A DNA stretch of 6,821 bases, taken from Hyphomicrobiales bacterium. GTDB taxonomy: Bacteria; Pseudomonadota; Alphaproteobacteria; Rhizobiales; Kaistiaceae. The notes beneath the pieces were generated by a model. It saw only the letters and a list, made by a program, of their open reading frames with translations, had not been told where the DNA came from and searched no databases. The position numbers and the translations under genes were made by a program. The stretch is from assembly GCA_017305815.1 (NCBI GenBank), contig JAFKJZ010000512.1, forward strand, positions 1 to 6,821. The letters are read 5' to 3'. Each line of letters opens with the position of its first letter. Position 1 is the stretch's first letter. Of the stretch, positions 1 through 5,093 are shown in pieces.

Positions 1-197
1 TCGTCCGTCTCCGCCATGGATGTCGCCGTATGGGCGTTCTCGGCCTCGAGATAGTCGCGGATTTCCTGCGAAAGCAGGGTCGGGTCGCGCATCACCTCCT
101 GCCAGTTGTCGGCGCGGAGCCAGGCATAGTCATCGGTCAGGGTGACGCCGTGGACGGTCGAGGTCACAGGCTTCTTGGCGGCGAGGGGCGAGGTCAC
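1..197 (-). CDS. ptrB: Oligopeptidase B-like serine peptidase (S9A family), N-terminal part only
   Basis: Only the first 65 codons lie in the window; the gene continues past position 1. The visible residues carry the N-terminal signature of oligopeptidase B: a short AAKKP segment, then DDYAWLR at about residues 22-28 and YLEAENAHT at about 49-57. The family is cytoplasmic and cleaves short peptides after basic residues; the catalytic Ser/Asp/His lie in the C-terminal hydrolase domain, which is not visible. The chosen start is GTG at 195-197 because family similarity begins there and AGGAG (209-213) lies 11 bases upstream. An in-frame ATG at 294-296 would add 33 residues without family resemblance and has no good Shine-Dalgarno. 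The gene lies downstream of msrB on the same strand, 165 bases away. The family call rests on recognised motifs; prolyl oligopeptidase is the alternative, but the YLEAEN motif favours oligopeptidase B. Confidence 0.8.
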   Translation of the reverse strand, partial: MTSPLAAKKPVTSTVHGVTLTDDYAWLRADNWQEVMRDPTLLSQEIRDYLEAENAHTATSMAETD

Positions 198-362
198 GAG
201 GGAGAGTGCTCCTGCGGAAAGGCGAAAATGAACTGCCGAGCCCGGACCCGGATTGGCGCGAGACGCGGCGGGGTCTCCCGGAAGTCGCGGCACCATAGGC
301 CACAAACTGCCGGGAGGGGAGGCATCGGTTGCAAGGGCGCCGGTGGCGCTCGTGGATATCGC

Positions 363-806
363 TCAGCCTTCGCTGCCGTCGTCCGGCTTCAGCTTCAGCG
401 CCGTCCCATTGGTGCAATAGCGCAGTCCGGTCGGGTTCGGGCCGTCCGGGAACAAATGGCCGAGATGCGCCTCGCAGCTGGCGCAGACGATCTCGGTGCG
501 CACCATGCCATGCGAGCGGTCCGTCACCTCGCCAATGGCGTCGTCGCCGACCGCCGCGTAGAAGCTCGGCCAGCCGCTGCCGGATTCATACTTGGTCTCG
601 GACCGGAACAGCGGCGCGCCGCAGGCGACGCAGGTATAGAGCCCGGCGCGCTTCTCGTGCAGATACGGGCCGGTGCCGGGGCGCTCGGTCGCCTGCTGGC
701 GGGTGACGGCATATTGTTCGGGCGTCAGCTCGGCGCGCCACTCGGCATCGGTCTTCTCGACCTTCTTGCGTCCGGCTTCAGTCTCGGGGCGGGTGTTCGT
801 GGTCAT
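363..806 (-). CDS. msrB: Peptide-methionine (R)-S-oxide reductase MsrB
   Basis: A 147-residue protein of normal family length with no signal peptide, so probably cytoplasmic. MsrB reduces the R epimer of methionine sulfoxide in proteins, repairing oxidative damage. Visible features: two CxxC zinc-binding pairs (C59/C62 and C108/C111), the substrate-pocket motif GSGWPSF with W79, the [10 protein letters not shown] motif (H114, H117), and the catalytic motif R129-Y130-C131-T132-N133. C131 is the expected nucleophile. The position that holds the resolving cysteine in E. coli-type enzymes (SGCGWPSF) is Ser77 here, so regeneration must use another cysteine or a direct reductant. The start is ATG at 804-806, preceded by AGGAG with 6-base spacing. 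An upstream in-frame ATG at 923 was rejected because the added 39 residues look like translated promoter DNA. The gene is divergent from the antiporter operon. Confidence 0.95.
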   Translation of the reverse strand: MTTNTRPETEAGRKKVEKTDAEWRAELTPEQYAVTRQQATERPGTGPYLHEKRAGLYTCVACGAPLFRSETKYESGSGWPSFYAAVGDDAIGEVTDRSHGMVRTEIVCASCEAHLGHLFPDGPNPTGLRYCTNGTALKLKPDDGSEG

Positions 807-874
807 GCGCGCTCCTGTCGATCTGCGGCCGAAATGCCGGCGCGGCAGATGGCAATCGAGTGAAACACAAGCTG

Positions 875-890
875 GCCTATCTAGATAGGC
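875..890. promoter_or_regulatory. Perfect 16-bp palindrome, candidate operator
   Basis: GCCTATCTAGATAGGC equals its own reverse complement over all 16 bases and is AT-richer in its core than the surrounding DNA. It lies 69 bases upstream of the msrB start and overlaps the proposed -10 element, where a dimeric repressor would block transcription. It also lies 163 bases upstream of mnhE, so it could in principle serve both directions. The regulator is unknown; no regulator gene is visible in the window. Confidence 0.45.
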
Positions 891-909
891 GATCGCAGCG
901 ATTTCACAA
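882..909 (-). promoter_or_regulatory. Possible sigma70-type promoter of msrB
   Basis: Read on the minus strand, TTGTGA (904-909, four of six matches to TTGACA) is followed after 16 bases by TATCTA (882-887, three of six matches to TATAAT). A start near 875 would leave about a 70-base leader before the msrB ATG. The match is modest; the call is supported mainly by position and by the palindrome that covers the -10 element. Confidence 0.3.
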
Positions 910-1052
910 TTGGTCGGGTTCACGTTGTCGCGCTTGTCGGTTTGCGGTCCGGTTTTCCTTGGGCTGGCCGTCTCGACGTGCTTTATCTGCCTTCATCCGT
1001 CGAATCACCCATCACACATCGAAGGATGTCCTGAACAGGAGGAGCCGATTAC

Positions 1053-1538
1053 ATGCTGCGCACCGCTAGTCTTGCGCTTGCCCTGTTCGTCTTCTGGCTG
1101 CTCTTGTCGGGTCACTACACGGTCTGGCTGATGACTGCCGGGCTCGCCGTCTCGGTTTTGCTGGCGTTGGCGGGCCGGCGTCTCGGCTTTGCCGACGAAG
1201 AGGGCCATCCGGTCGATCGGGTGATCGCCGGCCTGACCTATTGGCCATGGTTGGCGCGCGAGATCGTCAAGTCCTCGATCACGGTGACCAAGATCATCCT
1301 CGACCCGAAGCTGCCGATCTCGCCGCGGCTTTTCCACACCAAGGTGTCGGCGCGGACGCCGGTCGGCGTCGCGACCTATGCCAATTCGATCACGCTGACG
1401 CCCGGCACCATCACCGTCGCCGTCGACCGCGAGAATGACCGCTTCCTCGTCCATGCGCTGACCGGCGCCGGCGCCGACGACGTCGAGGCGGGCGATATGG
1501 ATCGCCGGGTGAAGCGCTTCGAGGGGAGGGCGGAATGA
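1053..1538 (+). CDS. mnhE: Mrp/Mnh cation:proton antiporter subunit E
   Basis: 161 residues, normal for MnhE/MrpE. Two hydrophobic segments near residues 5-19 and 22-41 precede a soluble domain. The family hallmark YANSITLTPGTITV is at 109-122, with the preceding segment at 70-105 typical of the family. MrpE is needed for assembly or full activity of the Mrp antiporter in the inner membrane but is not itself a pump subunit. The start is ATG at 1053, with the unusually strong Shine-Dalgarno AGGAGGAG at 1037-1044, fitting the first gene of an operon. The stop overlaps the next start in ATGA at 1535-1538. Its being first is the reverse of the textbook order, where it follows D, but it matches mbhA of archaeal membrane-bound hydrogenases. 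No convincing promoter is seen between the palindrome and this start. Confidence 0.95.
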   Translation: MLRTASLALALFVFWLLLSGHYTVWLMTAGLAVSVLLALAGRRLGFADEEGHPVDRVIAGLTYWPWLAREIVKSSITVTKIILDPKLPISPRLFHTKVSARTPVGVATYANSITLTPGTITVAVDRENDRFLVHALTGAGADDVEAGDMDRRVKRFEGRAE

Positions 1539-1813
1539 TCGCCGCGGCACTTCTCGCCGTGCTGGCCGCCATGGCGCTGGTCGTGGTGCGGGCCCTGCGC
1601 GGGCCGACTACCTTCGACCGGCTGCTGGCCGCCAATTCGATCGGCAATGGCGCGATCCTGGTGCTCGCCCTGTTCGGCTTTCTGACCGGGCGGCCGGAAT
1701 TCCTCGACCTCGGCCTCACCTACGCGCTGCTCAACTATGTCGGTATTTTCGCCGTGCTGAAGTTCTTCCGCCTGGGTTCGCTCGGCGCCGAAGCGGAGGC
1801 GGACCAGCGATGA
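1535..1813 (+). CDS. mnhF: Mrp/Mnh cation:proton antiporter subunit F
   Basis: 92 residues with three hydrophobic segments (about 3-20, 34-51 and 58-78), as expected for MrpF. The family motif RGPTTFDRLLAANSIG is at 22-37, with Asp28 in the position of the conserved acidic residue of this loop; Asp58 begins the last membrane segment, followed by LTYALLNYVG. MrpF is a small integral-membrane subunit of the antiporter complex. Its start overlaps the mnhE stop (ATGA) and a GGAGGG sequence lies just upstream; its stop overlaps the mnhG start in the same way. No missing or extra segment is evident. Confidence 0.94.
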   Translation: MIAAALLAVLAAMALVVVRALRGPTTFDRLLAANSIGNGAILVLALFGFLTGRPEFLDLGLTYALLNYVGIFAVLKFFRLGSLGAEAEADQR

Positions 1814-2211
1814 TCGACCTTCTGCGCGAGATCGCGGCCGGGCTGTTCCTGTTCGCGGGTGCGTTCTTCCTGCTCGCAGGCGCCATCGGCATGAACCGGA
1901 TGCCGGATCTCTTCACCCGCATGCACGCCGCCTCGGTCGGCGACACGCTCGGCGTCAGCCTGATGCTGATCGGAATGGTGTTCCTCGCCGGCTTCACGCT
2001 GGTGACGGTGAAGCTCGTCTTCCTGCTGGGCTTCCTCCTGTTCATGGGGCCGGTGGCGTCGCATGCGCTCGCCGCCGCCGCTCTCCAGGCCGGCGTGAAA
2101 CCGGTGCTGGCCGAGAACGGCGAGTCCAAGAAGGCCGAGCCCAAGAAAGCCGAGCCCACCGTGAAGGCGCCCGCGCGAAAGACCTCCTCCCGCAAGCGGG
2201 GCAAGCCATGA
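1810..2211 (+). CDS. mnhG: Mrp/Mnh cation:proton antiporter subunit G with basic C-terminal tail
   Basis: 133 residues. Residues 1-95 are a standard MrpG: three hydrophobic segments (about 8-27, 47-64 and 67-92), the signature GMNRMPDLFTRMHAASVGDTLG region at 27-48, and GPVASHAL at 80-87. MrpG is a small integral subunit of the antiporter. Residues 102-133 form an unusual extension, rich in Lys, Ala, Pro and Arg and with no hydrophobic stretch. It contains a tandem KKAEP duplication (107-116) and ends in ARKTSSRKRGKP. The start overlaps the mnhF stop in ATGA; GGAGG lies 10 bases upstream. Subunit C of the same operon carries a similar basic tail. The function of the tail is not known from the sequence; contact with acidic lipid or with another subunit is conjecture. 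Confidence 0.94.
   Translation: MIDLLREIAAGLFLFAGAFFLLAGAIGMNRMPDLFTRMHAASVGDTLGVSLMLIGMVFLAGFTLVTVKLVFLLGFLLFMGPVASHALAAAALQAGVKPVLAENGESKKAEPKKAEPTVKAPARKTSSRKRGKP
2128..2157 (+). repeat. Tandem 15-bp duplication in the mnhG tail (KKAEP x2)
   Basis: Two adjacent 15-base units (2128-2142 and 2143-2157) each encode KKAEP. They differ by one silent base (AAG versus AAA for the second Lys). This looks like a slippage duplication within a low-complexity coding tail. Confidence 0.85.
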
Positions 2212-2759
2212 CCGAACTCGCGACGATCGAGACCGCCGTCACCATCGTCCTGCTGCTGCTCCTCGGCGCGGTCACGCTCGGCATCGTCCGCGTGCGCGGC
2301 CTGTTTGCCGCCGTGGTTCTGCTCGGCGTCTACAGCCTGCTGATGGCGACGCTCTTCATCGTTCTCGACGCGGTCGATGTCGCGATGACCGAGGCCGCCG
2401 TCGGCGCCGGCGTCTCGACCGTCTTCTTTCTCGGCGCGCTGTGGCTGACCGATACCGTCGAGGCGCCGGCCCGGCAGCGTCAGTTCATGCCGCTCTTCGT
2501 CGCGCTGGTCACGGCCGGCGCGCTGCTCTGGGGCGTGAGCGACCTGCCGCCATTCGGGTCCGCCGATCAGCCGATCCACCGCGAGGGCGCGGACTACCTC
2601 GTCCGCTCGCTGCCCGAGACGGGCATCGCCAATGTCGTCAGCGCGGTTCTCGCCAGCTATCGCGGCTTCGACACGCTGGGCGAGACCACGGTCGTCTTCA
2701 CCGCCGGCATCGCCATCCTGGCGCTGCTCAAGCGCCGTCGCGGCGAGGGAGGCAACTGA
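2208..2759 (+). CDS. MrpA C-terminal domain-like subunit (DUF4040/MbhD plus MbhE-like) of the antiporter
   Basis: 183 residues. The first half (about 8-80) has three membrane segments and the DUF4040/MbhD motif VYSLLMATLF followed by DAVDVAMTEAAVGAG (54-68), with Asp54, Asp57 and Glu62 inside the hydrophobic region. The second half has a membrane segment at about 93-111, a polar loop, the MbhE/MrpA C-terminal motif NVVSAVLASYRGFDTLGE (142-159) and a last membrane segment at about 160-175. In classical Mrp systems these parts are the C-terminal end of the large MrpA protein; here they form a free-standing gene, corresponding to archaeal MbhD and MbhE fused. It is likely to bridge the small subunits and a pump subunit in the ion pathway. 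The start overlaps the mnhG stop (ATGA) with only a weak Shine-Dalgarno, so translation probably depends on coupling. Databases may label it subunit B, but the true MrpB is the next gene. Confidence 0.88.
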   Translation: MTELATIETAVTIVLLLLLGAVTLGIVRVRGLFAAVVLLGVYSLLMATLFIVLDAVDVAMTEAAVGAGVSTVFFLGALWLTDTVEAPARQRQFMPLFVALVTAGALLWGVSDLPPFGSADQPIHREGADYLVRSLPETGIANVVSAVLASYRGFDTLGETTVVFTAGIAILALLKRRRGEGGN

Positions 2760-3178
2760 TGCGGCTCGATGTCGTCCTGCGCGTCACCACCAAGTTCATC
2801 CTGGCGCCGCTGCTGCTCTTCGCGCTCTACGTCCAGTTCCACGGCGATTACGGCCCGGGCGGCGGCTTCCAGGCCGGCGTAATCGCGGCGGCCGCGATCA
2901 TTCTCTATGGCCTGATCAACGGCCTCGGCCCGGCGCAGAAGATCGTCCCGGTCGGCCTGCTCGAGGTGCTGATCCCCGGCGGCGTTCTGATCTATGTCGC
3001 GGTCGGCATCGCCGGCATGCTGCTCGGCGACAATTTCCTCGACTACAACCACCTCGCCCATGACCGCATCCATGGCCAGGAATGGGGCGTCTTCCTCGTC
3101 GAGGTCGGCGTGTTTCTCACCGTCTTCTCGACGATGATCGCGATATTCTACGCCATCGCCAGCCGGAGGCGCTCGTGA
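2759..3178 (+). CDS. mnhB: Mrp/Mnh cation:proton antiporter subunit B
   Basis: 139 residues, the usual MrpB size, with four hydrophobic segments (about 13-27, 38-56, 66-90 and 109-133). The signature HGDYGPGGGFQAG is at 28-40, equivalent to the Gly-rich PGGGF motif of MrpB, and EVGVFLTVF at 115-123 matches the family's last segment. Positively charged RRR ends the protein, suggesting a cytoplasmic C terminus. The start is the ATG that shares one base with the preceding stop (TGATG at 2757-2761); GAGGGAGG lies 6 bases upstream. A much longer in-frame reading to the left is a shadow of the preceding gene. MrpB is a required membrane subunit of the antiporter. Confidence 0.94.
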   Translation: MRLDVVLRVTTKFILAPLLLFALYVQFHGDYGPGGGFQAGVIAAAAIILYGLINGLGPAQKIVPVGLLEVLIPGGVLIYVAVGIAGMLLGDNFLDYNHLAHDRIHGQEWGVFLVEVGVFLTVFSTMIAIFYAIASRRRS

Positions 3179-3615
3179 TCCTGCAATTCGGCCAGATCGC
3201 CACGATCCTCTTGATGGTCGCAGGGCTCTATGTGGTCATCGCGCGCGGCAACTTGATCAAGAAGCTGATCGGCCTGTCGCTGTTCCAGACCTCGGTCTAC
3301 CTGCTCTACATCCTGCCTGGAAAGCTGCTCGGCGGCACCGCGCCGATCCTCGATGCCGGCTATTCCGTCTACGCCAACCCGCTGCCGCATGTGCTGATCC
3401 TCACCGCGATCGTCGTCGGCATCGCGACGCTGGCGCTCGGCCTGACGCTGGTGGTGCGGATCAAGGAGGCTTACGGCACGATCGAGGAGGACGAGCTCCT
3501 GCTGCGCGACGGCCCCAGGGAGAGCGGCCGGGAAGACGCTTCGGGCAAGGCGAATGCCGCCAGCCGCAAGACCAGCAGGACCATCAAGACCGGCAAGGGC
3601 GGGAAGCCGGCATGA
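3175..3615 (+). CDS. mnhC: Mrp/Mnh cation:proton antiporter subunit C (NuoK-like) with basic C-terminal tail
   Basis: 146 residues from a GTG start at 3175 that overlaps the mnhB stop (GTGA), with GGAGG 5 bases upstream. An upstream ATG at 3082 was rejected because it reads through mnhB in another frame. Three membrane segments (about 3-22, 31-48 and 72-95) match MrpC and its complex I homologue NuoK. Family motifs are GLYVVIARGNLIKKLIGLSL (17-36) and NPLPHVLILTAIVVGIA (68-84). Residues 97-119 are polar and acidic, as often in MrpC. From about 120 an additional Lys/Arg/Ser/Thr-rich tail follows, ending in RKTSRTIKTGKGGKPA, similar in composition and wording to the tail of subunit G. By homology with NuoK the tail should be cytoplasmic; its role is unknown. 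Confidence 0.94.
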   Translation: MILQFGQIATILLMVAGLYVVIARGNLIKKLIGLSLFQTSVYLLYILPGKLLGGTAPILDAGYSVYANPLPHVLILTAIVVGIATLALGLTLVVRIKEAYGTIEEDELLLRDGPRESGREDASGKANAASRKTSRTIKTGKGGKPA

Positions 3616-5093
3616 TCGCTCACCACCTACCGGTTTTGTTGATCCTCGCGCCGCTTATCGGCGCGATCCTGGCGGCGCTGTCGCGCAACGGCTTCGTCGC
3701 CTGGTTCATCGCCCTCGTCGCCTCGGCGCTGACGGCGGCAACCTCTGTCGCGCTGGTGCTGCGCGTGCAGGCGGAAGGCGTCATCTCCTATCGCATCGGG
3801 GGCTGGGCGCCGGAACTCGGCATCGAATATCGCGTCGATGCGGTCAACGCCTTCATCATCCTTCTCGTCGGCGTCGTCGCCTTCGCGACGATGATCTTCG
3901 CGCGTCGCAGCGTGCTGGCCGAGATCATCCCGGAGCGCGTCGCGTGGTTCTACACGATGATGCTGCTCTGCGTGGCGGGCCTGCTCGGGATGGCGGTGAC
4001 GGGCGACGCCTTCAACGCCTTCGTGTTCCTCGAGATCTCGTCGCTCTCGACCTATACGCTGATTGCGCTCGGCCGCGACCGCAGGGCGCTGGTCGCCGCC
4101 TATCAATATCTGATCGTCGGCACGATCGGCGCCACCTTCTACGTCATCGGCGTCGGCCTGATCTATCTCGTCACCGGCACGCTCAATCTCGGCCTCATCG
4201 TCGAGCGGATCGGCGCCATCGAGAGCTCGCGCGCGCTGATCGTCGCCGAGGCTTTCATCGCCGTCGGCATCTCGCTCAAGCTGGCGCTGTTCCCGCTGCA
4301 TGCGTGGCTGCCCAACGCCTATGCCTATGCGCCTTCCAGCGCTTCCGTGCTGCTCGCCTCGACGGCGACCAAGGTGGCGGTCTACCTGCTGGCGCGCTTC
4401 CTGTTCACCGTCTTCGGCATGGATGCTGGCCCGGGCGGCATCCCGGTCGGGACCATCCTGATGGCGCTCTCGCTCGCGGCGATGTTCATCCCCTCGGCCG
4501 CCGCCATCTTCCAGAACGACGTCAAGCGCATCCGCGCCTTCTCCTCGGTCGGCCAGGTCGGCTACATCACGCTCGGCCTCGCGCTCGCCAATCCGACCGG
4601 CGTCACCGGCGGCCTGCTGCATCTCTTCAACCACGCGCTGATGAAGGGCGCGGCCTTCATGGCGATCGGCGCCATCGTGCTCAAGGCGGGCACCGCCAAG
4701 CTCGACGAACTCTCCGGCATCGGCCGCACCATGCCGTGGACAACGGCGGCGCTCACCGTCGCCGGCCTCGGCCTGATCGGCGTGCCCGGCACCAGCGGCT
4801 TTGTGTCGAAATACTACCTGATCCTCGGCGCGTTCGAAGCTGGCCTCGGCTGGCTGGCGATCCTGATCGTCGCGAGCTCCTTCCTGGCGGTCCTCTATGT
4901 CGGCCGCATCGTCGAGGTGGTCTGGTTCCGCGAGCCGGCCGCAGCCGCGCGCGAGGCCAGCGAGGCGCCGCTTGAAATGCTGTTGCCGATGTGGCTGCTC
5001 GCCGGCGCCACCATCTGGCTCGGCCTCGATGCCGAGGGACCGGCGGGCCTTGCCCGCGCGGCGGCAAGCGCGCTGCTCAGGGTGGCGCCATGA
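3612..5093 (+). CDS. mnhD: Mrp/Mnh cation:proton antiporter subunit D (NuoM/NuoN-like pump subunit)
   Basis: 493 residues, normal for MrpD, with about 14 membrane segments. It belongs to the proton-conducting subunit family shared with complex I NuoL/M/N. The residues expected for ion transfer are present: Glu141 in FLEISSLSTY, Lys223 in SLKLALFPLHAWLP, Lys254 in STATKVAVYLL, Lys305 in QNDVKRIRAFSSVGQ, His341 and Lys345 in NHALMKGAAF, and Lys400 in GFVSKYY. They align with the essential Glu and Lys of Bacillus MrpD. The start overlaps the mnhC stop in ATGA. A clean stop and full length indicate an intact gene. It should form one ion-translocation channel of the complex; whether Na+, K+ or only H+ is exchanged cannot be read from the sequence. 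Confidence 0.95.
   Translation: MIAHHLPVLLILAPLIGAILAALSRNGFVAWFIALVASALTAATSVALVLRVQAEGVISYRIGGWAPELGIEYRVDAVNAFIILLVGVVAFATMIFARRSVLAEIIPERVAWFYTMMLLCVAGLLGMAVTGDAFNAFVFLEISSLSTYTLIALGRDRRALVAAYQYLIVGTIGATFYVIGVGLIYLVTGTLNLGLIVERIGAIESSRALIVAEAFIAVGISLKLALFPLHAWLPNAYAYAPSSASVLLASTATKVAVYLLARFLFTVFGMDAGPGGIPVGTILMALSLAAMFIPSAAAIFQNDVKRIRAFSSVGQVGYITLGLALANPTGVTGGLLHLFNHALMKGAAFMAIGAIVLKAGTAKLDELSGIGRTMPWTTAALTVAGLGLIGVPGTSGFVSKYYLILGAFEAGLGWLAILIVASSFLAVLYVGRIVEVVWFREPAAAAREASEAPLEMLLPMWLLAGATIWLGLDAEGPAGLARAAASALLRVAP

Noticed and set aside
336..350. Possible terminator hairpin after msrB (GCGCC-ACC-GGCGC)
   Set aside because: The stem is only five pairs and no T run follows on the minus strand.
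30..863. 277-codon plus-strand frame across ptrB and msrB
   Set aside because: It runs antisense through two genes with clear family motifs, and its product has no coherent features.
807..923. Upstream extension of msrB to an ATG at 923
   Set aside because: The added 39 residues cross the palindrome and likely promoter and have no family match; ATG at 806 has a good Shine-Dalgarno.
860..1131. Short plus-strand frames in the msrB-mnhE intergenic region
   Set aside because: Composition is unlike the neighbouring genes, they overlap mnhE, and they have no ribosome-binding site or motif.
1731..2579. 282-codon minus-strand frame
   Set aside because: Antisense to mnhF, mnhG and the MbhD/E-like gene; no recognisable domain.
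3627..4634. 335-codon minus-strand frame
   Set aside because: Antisense shadow of mnhD with a low-complexity charged product and no family motif.
3554..4975. 473-codon plus-strand frame overlapping mnhD
   Set aside because: It is a +1 shadow of mnhD, extremely Arg-rich, while the mnhD frame has full family motifs.
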